A stretch of 64,000 nt of DNA from Solitalea lacus (GTDB taxonomy: Bacteria; Bacteroidota; Bacteroidia; Sphingobacteriales; Sphingobacteriaceae), in the NCBI RefSeq assembly GCF_022014595.1, contig NZ_CP091740.1, positions 2,716,200-2,780,199 on the forward strand, given 5' to 3'. Positions 44,782 to 53,999 of this stretch are shown here, in pieces. The number at the start of each line of letters is the position of its first letter. Position 1 is the stretch's first letter. A program made the position numbers and the translations under genes. Below the pieces are notes generated by a model. That model was not told the DNA's origin, did no database searches, and worked only from the letters and a program-made list of their open reading frames with translations.

Positions 44782-47619
44782 TTAGTTATAAATTACAGTT
44801 GATTCGATAGTGATAATGTTTCCCTGGGTGGATAGATCCTGTGCCAAAAAAGGTTGGTCGAAGGCATCTATGGTTTGATCGTTACGGATAAGTTTTGTAA
44901 CCCGGTAATCGACCACGCGCTCCATCAGGAAATGAGTGATAGGCATTTGGATGGCTACTTCCTGGTTTGTTTGAGTAATTGTGAGTTGCAGGGCATTTTC
45001 TGTTGTTGTATTATGGAGACGATAACTTATCTCTATAGCCGCTAGTCCTGCTTTCGCAAAATCTATGGTAGTAAGGAATATAACCTGGCATTGTACGTCC
45101 TCGATATAATTATTGATCTGTTCCAGGTCCACCTGCGGAGATTCCACTACGGTATAATTCGCCTGGAAACGTGTATATGACTTGTCCGGTATCGATCCTG
45201 ACCATTCTCCAAACGGCGGGATCTCCGAAATCAGTTCAAGATCTTCAAACCCGCTACCATCCTGGAGGTAGGCTCTAATACCGGTAACCTGTAACCGACA
45301 CTCGGTTTTGTTGCTGATGGATAATTGTCCCGGTGTGGCTAGCTTTATACAGACATGTCCATGTTCCCATTCTCCACCAATATTTTGCAGGCTAGGGAGC
45401 AACTGGGTGGAAAAGGTTTCTCCTGTTGCAAGAGTAGTGGTAAACACCCCGGTGATAGCATCATGTTTTAACATATCAAGCAAAATCAGGATCGAAGACA
45501 GGTCTGTGGTTATAGTGAGCCGAACATTCTTCCCAAAAGCCGTTGTTCGGGTAGCCGTATTTGTTAGTTGGTCCATTGATAGTTCCACATCTGTTGTGCC
45601 CGAAACTAATTCAGTCAGAAATTCAAGATTGGGCGGATATGGCGTGAGTTCGATAAGCGCGCTGTCTATCAATTCGCGTTCCTCGAGGCCTATGTCTGGC
45701 TGAAGAGTAGCATCCAGCACCCATTTACTGGTACCACCAACTACATCGATGGTGGAATAAAGCAAAATAGTCGGCCGATATTGTTCCTTTTCATTATTGG
45801 TGATCACCTGGCGACCGATAACATAACGGGTAGGCACCAAAAGAAAATCATTTGGCACGTTAGTAGAGCGATAAATTTTATACTTCGGAGTTGTGAGTTC
45901 TTCCAAAAGTGTGTATAGGGCAATCGGTGCCTCCCCCAATTTATATGCCTCTTTGCACCCGATAGCAGTGATCTCCAAGTCTTTTTCTTCCAGGTAGAAC
46001 TGTCCGAAGCTGGCGCAGGGGAAACTAACAAAGATGGACACACTACGAATAAATGTTTGCAACTTATATTCTACATTAGGCTCAACCAGTTGGGCCAGTA
46101 TTACCGGCTGCAAGGCAACTGCGGGTTGAAGAAGGTGCATATTCGCATGAATTTTGGAGGCGAGCATATGGCTGACTCCCCGCACTGGTTTGACATTAAG
46201 TGCCGCAACCGACTCGATCTTGGACCCAATTATATTGGTCAGTTGAAACAGTTTTGGCTCTACGGGGGAATATCCACGAAAGGATAGTTCGACTTTCAGG
46301 CTGAGCCCAGGGGCCGCGCCACTGTTCATTGCGATGGCTGCATAACAAAGACGGATCGCGGCATTCATCAATCGAAAAACTAACTTGGTTTGTCCACTGG
46401 CAGTTGTGGTGACATCACGGGTCGTCAGCTGTAGGATTTGGGATTGTGATTGCTGGTCAGCATAGGGAATCTCCAAAATATAATTCACCTGTTCAAAATG
46501 CAGGCTTTTCGTGCTTTTTCCGGGATATGTCGCTTCTGCACTCTGCAACAGTGCAGGAGTGATGGTAAAGTCCAGCGTTAAGGTCAGGTCTCCTTCCAGT
46601 ACTGGTTTTCCATTCGTGTCGTTCAAACCGGTATTTCGAAAGTTGAACCGGAAAGGTGCATCACTTGCAGGTGTTTGCAGAGATGGAACAACCACTTGTA
46701 TTTCGGGGAAAATCAACACTTCATCTGGCTGCTTGCGATTGATCCAGCAATCCTTAGATACCTCTGTAACAATAGGATATGATTTGATCTTTTCTTTTCC
46801 GTTTACGTTGATCTCCCAATTGTCGATCCGGTGTAATTTGGTCAGTGGATCAAAGGCCAATTGGGTAAGCAATTTATTCGACATTACGGGTAAGCCTTTT
46901 ATGGGCAGGTTGGCAAAGGCCGCATTGATTATCTGTCCATTTTCAAGTTTGGCGACAAGAGTGTTATTAATATTACGTGTTTGCAGGTTGCCGGAAAACT
47001 TCCTTTGGATCTCACGGTAATTCCCATAAGCAGCATCAAAATATTTTTTACTGACGGTGTATTCCGCACCCAGCTGTAAAAAATCTTCTAATACGATTCG
47101 ACTTTCGACCAGGAAATGCTTTCGCGTTGACGAATGATAAATAGAAGACGTTATATGTAACCAAAGTCTTGAAGGCTGCCCATTTGTTGCTAGCCATAAC
47201 GCGCCAGCCGAGGTTGCATCCAGTTCGATGAGAAGAGTACACTTATGACCAGCAAACTCGGATTCTGTCAATACAAGGTTTTTTTCATTTGTTTCATGGA
47301 TCAATTGTATCCGGGTAGAAGTTCGAATAATGGTGCTTATTTCCATCTCTTCCACAGACAGATTATCAAGTGCCAATGAACAATTAAATGTAGCGCGTTC
47401 GAGATAAGGCAACGGATCCGTTTCATCCGCCGGGTAACGGCCGTTAAAGAAGAAGGAAAATGCGTTGTTGCCAGGGGCCAGCATTGGGTAGATGCTAATA
47501 ATTGCATTCTCTTTTTCGAGATAGGGTAACACTATCCCGTTGGGCAGGTGGAATTCTTTTTCCTGTATGTCATATGTTGGCATAACAACAACGCTTTTAC
47601 GGGTTATACTTGTTTCCAT
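44782..47619 (-). CDS. large beta-rich protein of unknown function (945 residues)
   Basis: No domain is recognised. The protein lacks a signal peptide and membrane segments. It is rich in alternating hydrophobic residues, threonine and valine, as in large beta-sheet proteins, with recurrent phrases such as KLVFRLMNAAIRLCYAAIA and GEWSGSIPDKSYTRF. The ATG overlaps the end of the upstream 795-residue gene by 16 bases, so translation is coupled. The caspase gene follows after 14 bases. Base composition is richer in GC than the flanking chromosome. It may be a structural component, a binding protein or a caspase substrate; this cannot be decided from the sequence. Confidence 0.75.
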   Translation of the reverse strand: METSITRKSVVVMPTYDIQEKEFHLPNGIVLPYLEKENAIISIYPMLAPGNNAFSFFFNGRYPADETDPLPYLERATFNCSLALDNLSVEEMEISTIIRTSTRIQLIHETNEKNLVLTESEFAGHKCTLLIELDATSAGALWLATNGQPSRLWLHITSSIYHSSTRKHFLVESRIVLEDFLQLGAEYTVSKKYFDAAYGNYREIQRKFSGNLQTRNINNTLVAKLENGQIINAAFANLPIKGLPVMSNKLLTQLAFDPLTKLHRIDNWEINVNGKEKIKSYPIVTEVSKDCWINRKQPDEVLIFPEIQVVVPSLQTPASDAPFRFNFRNTGLNDTNGKPVLEGDLTLTLDFTITPALLQSAEATYPGKSTKSLHFEQVNYILEIPYADQQSQSQILQLTTRDVTTTASGQTKLVFRLMNAAIRLCYAAIAMNSGAAPGLSLKVELSFRGYSPVEPKLFQLTNIIGSKIESVAALNVKPVRGVSHMLASKIHANMHLLQPAVALQPVILAQLVEPNVEYKLQTFIRSVSIFVSFPCASFGQFYLEEKDLEITAIGCKEAYKLGEAPIALYTLLEELTTPKYKIYRSTNVPNDFLLVPTRYVIGRQVITNNEKEQYRPTILLYSTIDVVGGTSKWVLDATLQPDIGLEERELIDSALIELTPYPPNLEFLTELVSGTTDVELSMDQLTNTATRTTAFGKNVRLTITTDLSSILILLDMLKHDAITGVFTTTLATGETFSTQLLPSLQNIGGEWEHGHVCIKLATPGQLSISNKTECRLQVTGIRAYLQDGSGFEDLELISEIPPFGEWSGSIPDKSYTRFQANYTVVESPQVDLEQINNYIEDVQCQVIFLTTIDFAKAGLAAIEISYRLHNTTTENALQLTITQTNQEVAIQMPITHFLMERVVDYRVTKLIRNDQTIDAFDQPFLAQDLSTQGNIITIESTVIYN

Positions 47620-49991
47620 CCATTATCAGTAGTAACAGAACGGGTGGACATTTTCCGGGAGAGTGGAACTTTACCGGATGGTGGCTGATGACCTGGCCCG
47701 TCTTCTTCCACAGTGTAACTGCCTTTGATAAGGACTGGTGGTTTTGTTTCGCCTGTGCCTCGATGACCCGAAGATGGACCTGCCGGTTGCTGACTTGTGA
47801 TTTCCCTGGCCTTGGATTGGAAATCACGCTTGATCACTACACCTTCATCTTCTGTTGAAGGAACACTAACGGTTAAAGGTCCGTTGCCAATACTGCGCAC
47901 CCATGGCCCTGTCCATTCCATGCCTTTCGTGAATAGACTGCCTTTTACGATCACACGTACCTGGTATTTGAAGAAAGACCGCACATTAATGTCTGATGTA
48001 AATACAGACCAAAACCTGGAGAAATCCTGGTCAGTATCCTTCCAGATAAATTTCTGTGGCGGGAATTTGGGGAGGTCATTGCCATCTTCATCCGTGGCTT
48101 GGAAAGTAACTTCCACAATCTGCTTATTGTTCTCCAATAACACATTAAGTCCCAGAGGTCCAACTCGAACACGACCGGCCTCATCCGCTCTCAGCTCAAG
48201 CGTCGTATCATTTACAAGGCTGCCATTTTCACCCGGATCGAGATTAATCTCATTATCTTCGATCTGCACACGCACATATGGATTGGCGATAGGATCGGGT
48301 GGTTCCATCATGTGTACTTTACGCTTGATGAAAGTTTTATCTGGCGTCCAGTTAGCAGGCGCGTTACTCACATCAGCAGCATTCTTTCGAGAAGTCTCAA
48401 TTTTCCAGGTATCGGTGCTGGAGCCATTGCTTTCGAAAATATGACCCACCCAGTCGATCTCGCCAGCCGTGTTGGGATAACCTACCTGTACAGACATAAA
48501 AGAAACGGGTTCCCCGGCCCAGTTTTGCGACGGTTGCGGCCAGTTCACCACGGGCTTAATGATACGCGCCAGTTTCCTTGGCCAATCGTCCATATATACA
48601 GTAAGGAAATATTTTTTCTCGGCATCGGGATCTCTTTTCATTACATCAAAAGCGCCTTCCAGATTGGAAGAGATCACATGATCCTGAAGGTATGCGAGCT
48701 GCCTTTTCTCATGGTAGTTCAAATTCAGTTTAGTGCTATCACGGCGATATTTAAGTGCCACACCAACACCCCAGAGTCCAAATAAGCCACCTCCGCCACT
48801 GCTGGCTTCAGCCGCCGGCACATTCGGTGGTGGGGGATCGAAAATTATTCCTTTGGCTTGTTCCATGAATTTCTGCGAAATGAGATCCGTCTTCTTGTCA
48901 ACATATTCCTGGATTTTGTCTGCACCCGGAATAGTGGGATCAATTTTCACATCCACTTCGATTGTCCCATTTATACGCATATTGTTGAATTCGGCTTTGA
49001 TATCTGCGGAGAACCATAAGAAACGACCTTTAACGTTCGCAGAAAAATGATCGAACACCTTATCCCAGTTGCCCTTGATGGTGATCTCGATAATCGGCAC
49101 CCAGAATTTAACCTTGAGGGCCTGGCAAACACGTACGGGGGTATATGCCATTTTGAAAGACTGGTATAAAATACTTGCCGGATAAACACCCATGAGCCCA
49201 GTGAATGCACTTTGTCCCATAGGATCGATGGATCCATTACCCTGCCCCTGCATGTTAAAATACCAGGGATCGAGATTACTACCATCTCGAGTGCTGCGTT
49301 TATCGAAAGCTCGGGTGCTAAATCCCCTTTCAGTGATGAAGCGAGGTACCGGTACAATTTCGTAGCGTACCTCGCGGTTAGGTGCAGCAGGGCCACCGGC
49401 AGGAGCTGGGGTAGTGGGGGCTGCCGGGGTTGCTGGCGCTGCGGGTGTCGGTGTAGCGGGCGTGGCCGGATTACCGGGAGTACCCGAATTAGCCAACACA
49501 GGCTGCACCACTGATCCATCTGCATTTGGCGACAAGTTTGAGATAGATGTGTAATTGGAAGTAATCACTGCTGGCCGGAATACCGGCTTAACATTGGAGC
49601 GAATACCCCAGAAATAATCTACCTTCCCCTGGTATAGATTAATAATCTCCTGCTGACCTTCTTCCAACACATGGTCAGGCGGAGCGGCAGTAGTGGTCAC
49701 TGCCAGAACGCCTCCTGCAACTTCGCGACTTTCCCCTTCTTCCAGGCCTATATTGGCTTCACTGGTTTGTTTACCCGCAAAGCGGATCATCACAAACATT
49801 AGGTCGCCATCTTCTCTTCCATTCTTTCGAGCGATGTGTACGTAATTGGGCAGCCAGTAAAAAACAGGTGGCTTACCTTCATTTTGCAAGGCGTCATTGT
49901 TAACGTCAGGATAATAGATGAGTTCGTAGCCATCCTTTACAATAGGTTGGATGCCACCGGCCATTGTAGGGCCCAAAGCGGTTGTTGCCAT
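47604..49991 (-). CDS. large protein of unknown function with Pro/Ala-rich linker (795 residues)
   Basis: The first gene of the caspase operon. There is no signal peptide. An N-terminal domain (about 1-165) ends in a low-complexity linker of Pro, Ala and Thr (about 170-200), then a second large region. The latter contains an amphipathic stretch (VFDHFSANVKGRFLWFSADI), a glycine run next to a hydrophobic patch (ASSGGGGLFGLWGVGVALK, about 395-413) and a C-terminal beta domain. The two-domain layout with an exposed linker would suit proteolytic processing by the caspase encoded downstream, but this is inference. No known family is recognised. Confidence 0.72.
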   Translation of the reverse strand: MATTALGPTMAGGIQPIVKDGYELIYYPDVNNDALQNEGKPPVFYWLPNYVHIARKNGREDGDLMFVMIRFAGKQTSEANIGLEEGESREVAGGVLAVTTTAAPPDHVLEEGQQEIINLYQGKVDYFWGIRSNVKPVFRPAVITSNYTSISNLSPNADGSVVQPVLANSGTPGNPATPATPTPAAPATPAAPTTPAPAGGPAAPNREVRYEIVPVPRFITERGFSTRAFDKRSTRDGSNLDPWYFNMQGQGNGSIDPMGQSAFTGLMGVYPASILYQSFKMAYTPVRVCQALKVKFWVPIIEITIKGNWDKVFDHFSANVKGRFLWFSADIKAEFNNMRINGTIEVDVKIDPTIPGADKIQEYVDKKTDLISQKFMEQAKGIIFDPPPPNVPAAEASSGGGGLFGLWGVGVALKYRRDSTKLNLNYHEKRQLAYLQDHVISSNLEGAFDVMKRDPDAEKKYFLTVYMDDWPRKLARIIKPVVNWPQPSQNWAGEPVSFMSVQVGYPNTAGEIDWVGHIFESNGSSTDTWKIETSRKNAADVSNAPANWTPDKTFIKRKVHMMEPPDPIANPYVRVQIEDNEINLDPGENGSLVNDTTLELRADEAGRVRVGPLGLNVLLENNKQIVEVTFQATDEDGNDLPKFPPQKFIWKDTDQDFSRFWSVFTSDINVRSFFKYQVRVIVKGSLFTKGMEWTGPWVRSIGNGPLTVSVPSTEDEGVVIKRDFQSKAREITSQQPAGPSSGHRGTGETKPPVLIKGSYTVEEDGPGHQPPSGKVPLSRKMSTRSVTTDNGWKQV

Positions 49992-50350
49992 AATAAAAAT
50001 TTAATTAATGGTGAATAGGGGCAGGTCAAGGCAAATCCAGAGGCACTGTCTTATCTATGTCCTACCTGTTTGTGTGGCAGATTTATAATTTAATCAATAA
50101 TCGGTTTACACGTTCAGTTTCCATAATTATTTACCTCACTTTCTTGATAGATTCATTAATAATTTGGAACATCAGGATTCTTGATTGAATAGGAATCAAA
50201 CCGTAAATGTGTTCCAAATTTAACCCTATCATTTTAAAAACTAATGAAAAATTTTAGGCTTGATAATCCAACCTAAAGGAAGAAATAATTGATTAAACAA
50301 CTTTTTTTCAGCAAATTAGAGTACAGCTAACTCAAAAAACATTCTATCAT
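49992..50350. other. divergent intergenic region between the caspase operon and the integrase
   Basis: About 360 bases separate the divergent starts. It contains the long inverted repeat at 50161-50220 and a shorter one (TTTAGG/CCTAAA near 50253-50278) that encloses ATCCAAC, a 7-mer whose complement GTTGGAT fits the degenerate integron core-site consensus. Such a match is expected by chance about as often as not in this length. No ORF is present. Confidence 0.5.
50161..50220. repeat. 11-bp inverted repeat upstream of the integrase
   Basis: AATTTGGAACA (50161-50171) and TGTTCCAAATT (50210-50220) are perfect complements with 38 bases between them. The inner part contains a shorter GATTC/GAATC pair, so the whole could fold as a long imperfect hairpin. 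Its position about 130 bases before the integrase ATG fits a recombinase binding or attachment site, but it could also be a regulatory operator. Confidence 0.55.
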
Positions 50351-51304
50351 ATGAACCTCCTTAATCAGGTGTGCGAAGCGATTCGCTTTCTTCACTTAAG
50401 TCAGAAAACTGAACGGGCCTATGTGGATTGGATTTACCGATATTCTGTTTTTCATAACAACCACCTTCCCCCAGAAATAAAGAAAGAGGACTTAAATACA
50501 TTTCTGAATTTTTTGTCCAATGACCGAAAAATTAGTGCATCCACAAGGCATCAAGCCCGACAAGCTATTATTTTCTTATACCGGGAGGTATTTGAGAAAC
50601 CTATTGTAGCAATTCAGGATAATGATAAAGTTAAGATCACTAAACAAGTGCCAGTAACCTTTACTCGTGTTGAAATTAAACACATTTTGGAAGTACTCAA
50701 AGACGAAGCTTGGCTTATGGTAACTCTTTTATACGGCTGTGGACTTCGACTAAGTGAATGTCTTAACTTACGCCTTAAAGATATAGACATTGAAAAAATG
50801 CAGCTCCACATAAGTCATGAGAGTAAATATGCTATGCGAAGCCTTCCTTTGCCTCAAATTCTTCAACAACCTTTAACACTCCGGATTAATTGGATTAAAA
50901 TTCAGCATCAGCAGCGGTTACAGGATGGATTTTGTGGAGCATCATTACCTAAAATGCTAGCAATAAAACATCCTTCCGCACCTTTTGATTTGGATTGGCA
51001 ATATATTTTCCCATCCGACCATCATTTAAAAGAACAAAGATTACATCACCGACATGAAAGTTTTCTCCATAAGGCCGTTAAAAAAGCTCTAATCAAAGCA
51101 AAAATTGATAAACCTGCCTCCTGTCATACCTTTCGACATTCCTTTGCTGCTCATTTGGTAGAAGCAGGACATGATATTCATGTGGTGCAAAAATTATTAG
51201 GACATAGCGATGTGCGAACAACCATTATTTATAAAAACTTTACCCCTAATATTGAACTGATAAAAAGTCCATTAGATGAATTACAAGCTAAAACAAAAGA
51301 TTAA
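50351..51304 (+). CDS. tyrosine recombinase, integron-integrase-like
   Basis: A 317-residue site-specific tyrosine recombinase. The catalytic set is complete: R133 (GCGLRLSE), H259 and R262 (CHTFRHSF), H285 (LLGHSDVRTT) and Y294 (IIYKNF). The N-terminal SAM-like core-binding domain (KTERAYVDWIYRYSVFH) is present. An insertion before the H-x-x-R motif (DWQYIFPSDHHLKEQRLHHR) matches the extra helix region that marks integron integrases. The C-terminal SPLDEL also recalls IntI proteins. It is transcribed divergently from the caspase operon, as intI is from its cassettes, but no attC arrays are apparent. Confidence 0.85.
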   Translation: MNLLNQVCEAIRFLHLSQKTERAYVDWIYRYSVFHNNHLPPEIKKEDLNTFLNFLSNDRKISASTRHQARQAIIFLYREVFEKPIVAIQDNDKVKITKQVPVTFTRVEIKHILEVLKDEAWLMVTLLYGCGLRLSECLNLRLKDIDIEKMQLHISHESKYAMRSLPLPQILQQPLTLRINWIKIQHQQRLQDGFCGASLPKMLAIKHPSAPFDLDWQYIFPSDHHLKEQRLHHRHESFLHKAVKKALIKAKIDKPASCHTFRHSFAAHLVEAGHDIHVVQKLLGHSDVRTTIIYKNFTPNIELIKSPLDELQAKTKD

Positions 51305-51425
51305 AATCGATAATCAGACTCAAATGGATAATTCGGGGATGTGAATGATCAATGCAAAGTAAATGACAATAAAACATACATGAATTAGGAATTCACCAAC
51401 GGCCATGAAAATTGTTACTACCTAA

Positions 51426-51542
51426 AACACTTCTCATGGACGCGTTGTAGAATTTTCTCTTCAAATCGAACGTTGCTGCGGCTTGGACGTTCACCAAAAG
51501 ACGGTTGTAGCAACCGTCAAGGGTATTGGTATTATCCCTTAA
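51426..51542 (+). pseudogene. IS110-family transposase N-terminal remnant
   Basis: A short frame reads GRVVEFSLQIERCCGLDVHQ followed by KTVVATVKG, the beginning of an IS110 transposase with its first DEDD aspartate in GLDVHQ. It has no start codon, ends at TAA 51540-51542, and degrades into shifted frames up to about 51600. It differs from the IS110 gene at 57378-58457. Confidence 0.7.
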
Positions 51543-51625
51543 AAACTTAAAGATTTTGAAAAAATCTGGTGACGGTCAAAGAACTTTGGAGAAGGGTAGA
51601 AGCTTAATCCTCCTCCTATTTCAGA

Positions 51626-52666
51626 TCAATTTAAAGACAATACCACCCTTCCATGTTTTGCAAAATCATTACAAAGTTTAAAGGCCGCCTTCGCTCGCAG
51701 CTGCCCAGTTCCGCCAAGCAACAATGACTTAACTTTAGCTTCCTGGTTAGCATAGGTGCGCACATTTTGGAAGTAACCCGTAACAGCATTGTAGGCGCCA
51801 AATACTGTTCCCTTCGTCGTGGTCGTTAATTGAGCTGGACTGCTCATGGCGTACTCAAAAGCATGGTCACACCTATTTTTAAAACAGGTTGATAATTCCT
51901 CGCTGTTCCCTTTTTGCAAATTGGCCAATACTTCATTATTGGGGACCAAGGCCAGTTTGATAAGCTCTTTCATCTCTTTGTCGGAAATATGTATTGTTGA
52001 CCAATGATTGAAAATAGTTTCCAGTTCAATACTCAGTTTATTGGAAATACCCAAGACTTTATGAGCCAGTTCCAACCGTTCTTTAGCACCTGATGTATGA
52101 CGGATTTTAACAGAATTGCTGATGTTTTTAAGGGCCGCATTAAGTGTATTTTGACAGCAAATACGAATTGGAGTAAAGGCAGCGGTAATGCTGCCGCTAC
52201 CATCATGCGAAGTCGTAAGGAAAAGGTATTTTTCTATTAAATCATCCTTGCCAACTTTGATATAGTCTGGCAATTTTGCCGTAATGAAAATACGTTCTCC
52301 TTTACCCAAGGCACCGGCAGTTTCATACATGATACCATCGCCGTCCACTATGCTGTCAAAGAATGAAAAAGCATCGGTGTTTTGTACAATCTGGTAATCC
52401 TTGCCTACTACGCCTAAAACAGCATTATTATCTGTTCGCAAAGTAGCGTAATACTCCGGCACATAGATGTCTGACTCGTTATTGGATTTAGGTCTGGTAA
52501 ACAAAGGACTTTTTATCACCTTATAATCCAAGCCGGCGAACTGTAATGCCTCGCTGCTTGTCAGATAGTCCAAAACAATTGTACCCAGTCCATGCCATGC
52601 TTTTTGCCCAACGGAAAAGAAACTGTGTTGATTTGTGCTTTCATTGAAATTGATGTTGTGAGCCAT
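51626..52666 (-). CDS. DUF932-domain protein (mobile-element associated)
   Basis: A 346-residue DUF932 protein. It has the conserved start HSFFSVGQKAWHGLGTIV, the middle TAAFTPIRICCQNTLNAAL and the C-terminal GTVFGAYNAVTGYFQN. DUF932 proteins are common on plasmids, phages and Bacteroidota conjugative elements. Their function is not known, although the LGxT-like family name reflects the first motif. It marks this region as the remains of an integrative element. No transfer or relaxase genes are seen nearby. Confidence 0.88.
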   Translation of the reverse strand: MAHNINFNESTNQHSFFSVGQKAWHGLGTIVLDYLTSSEALQFAGLDYKVIKSPLFTRPKSNNESDIYVPEYYATLRTDNNAVLGVVGKDYQIVQNTDAFSFFDSIVDGDGIMYETAGALGKGERIFITAKLPDYIKVGKDDLIEKYLFLTTSHDGSGSITAAFTPIRICCQNTLNAALKNISNSVKIRHTSGAKERLELAHKVLGISNKLSIELETIFNHWSTIHISDKEMKELIKLALVPNNEVLANLQKGNSEELSTCFKNRCDHAFEYAMSSPAQLTTTTKGTVFGAYNAVTGYFQNVRTYANQEAKVKSLLLGGTGQLRAKAAFKLCNDFAKHGRVVLSLN

Positions 52667-52759
52667 TTTGTGTAAATTTTAGAGTGAATACTTTATTTAT
52701 TAGCTATATTTTATTTGTCTAAAAATCTTATTTTAAAGAAAAAACGAAAAAAAGAAAGC

Positions 52760-53285
52760 TTAAAACGGGTGGCCGAATACAAGCAAAAAGAAATCGGAAA
52801 AAGTGTCGCAGGCTGGCTTGTAGTCGTTTTTCAAAAGCAGGAATGATTTTCCAGCTATTATACCGAAGTTTATTCGCTGCTTAAAATAAACTGAACAATT
52901 GGCCACTTTTGTTCGCACCAAGAAACATTCAAAAGCCTTAGCCTCCGAAAACAGATTGTTGAGTTTCCAATAAATGTTCATAGGACAATGAAAGCATGAT
53001 GCTGTCTCAACCAGCTCAATGTAACTAGACGCTCTCTTTCCAGAAACAAAATCAAAAGAACTGGCCTTGATTCCAAAACGAAGTTGTAACTCTCTTTCCT
53101 TTTGTGTAAAATTAGCCTAGAGCGAACCCCTTTTTGATAAAATAAACATTATACAGTTTGTCGCCTGCGGTAAGTAATAATTGGTGCTTTGTGTAGTGTT
53201 TTTCAATAACGAATTGTCTTAGCTGCTGCTTGTATGCAGCTGATAAAGGGGTAATGGCGAACAGAGATTTAAACAATAATTCCAT
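52760..53285 (-). pseudogene. Crp/Fnr-family regulator, frameshifted
   Basis: The first frame from ATG 53285 encodes a cyclic-nucleotide-binding-domain start (ELLFKSLFAITPLSAAYKQQ, then NVYFIKKGFAL) and stops. After a one-base shift near 53117 another frame continues with KASSFDFVSGKRASSYIELV, as in the beta-barrel of Crp/Fnr proteins, and on to 52760. The last segment (FGIIAGKSFLLLKNDYK) no longer looks like a helix-turn-helix, so a second shift is likely. The gene is dead. Confidence 0.6.
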
Positions 53286-53999
53286 AGTAGTAGATCAATT
53301 ACAGGCTAAATGATTTAGCTCTATTTTAGACAGAATTATTAAAGCTAATACACTATAAATTATGAATCAAGCACAAAGGAATTTGTTGACAAATATCAAT
53401 TCCATTGAATTACTTAGCTGATGTAAGCTTCCCCGTTTTTTGGAATTAACTGTCAACTTGTGCGTCCATTCTTGTAGAGGCTGGGAGTCATGCCTTCTCC
53501 CTTAACAAATGCGATTGGTCAGTGAGACTTGCTTTTTCATGACTCCTTTTGAGTTGTTGCAAGTATTAAAACACATGAAGATGCTGGTCATACGCTTGGT
53601 AAATGGAAAATACATTTTAAATTTCGATTCCGAAGTGCATTAGAAAAACACGCTTACTTGGTTTCAGCGTTCGCTTGAGAGGCTTGCAAGAGTGTATCAT
53701 ATTTCTATTATGATACTTGTAGGGCAATGGTCACTTGCTTCTGTATGCTCTGGGCCAATAGTTGGAAATCTGTCGCCAGTATATTGCTTGCATTTTGTCG
53801 TAAGTCCCATTACGAAATATTTCTGTCCCAATTACATTTATTGAATTATGGGGTAGAATGTAGTCTAAGCGACTGACTTCTTTCCTGATAATGTGTCCAT
53901 GTATCATCTACAAAATGGTCTTTCAGTAGTCCATCATTGATTAAACTGTTTACTGAATCGTCACTTGGGCTTCTATGTTAGGCTTTTGATTACTGTGCA
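53286..53999. other. gene-free region, about 700 bases
   Basis: No frame with coding character is found on either strand. A 9-bp inverted repeat, GGAGTCATG (53484-53492) and CATGACTCC (53538-53546), is the only structure I noticed. The composition resembles decayed mobile-element DNA. Confidence 0.5.

Noticed and set aside
43184-47020. Plus-strand frames opposite the caspase and 945-residue genes
   Set aside because: Short shadows with no conserved motif.
47797-49050. Long plus-strand frames opposite the 795-residue gene
   Set aside because: Their residues are unlike any protein family and the minus-strand frame is complete, coupled to neighbours and longer.
50266-50272. 7-mer fitting the integron core-site consensus
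   Set aside because: The consensus is so degenerate that about one match is expected by chance in this gap; no paired site or attC-like fold supports it.
53484-53546. 9-bp inverted repeat in the gene-free region as an attachment site
   Set aside because: Short, no repeat partner elsewhere in the window, no adjacent recombinase; left as an unexplained structure.
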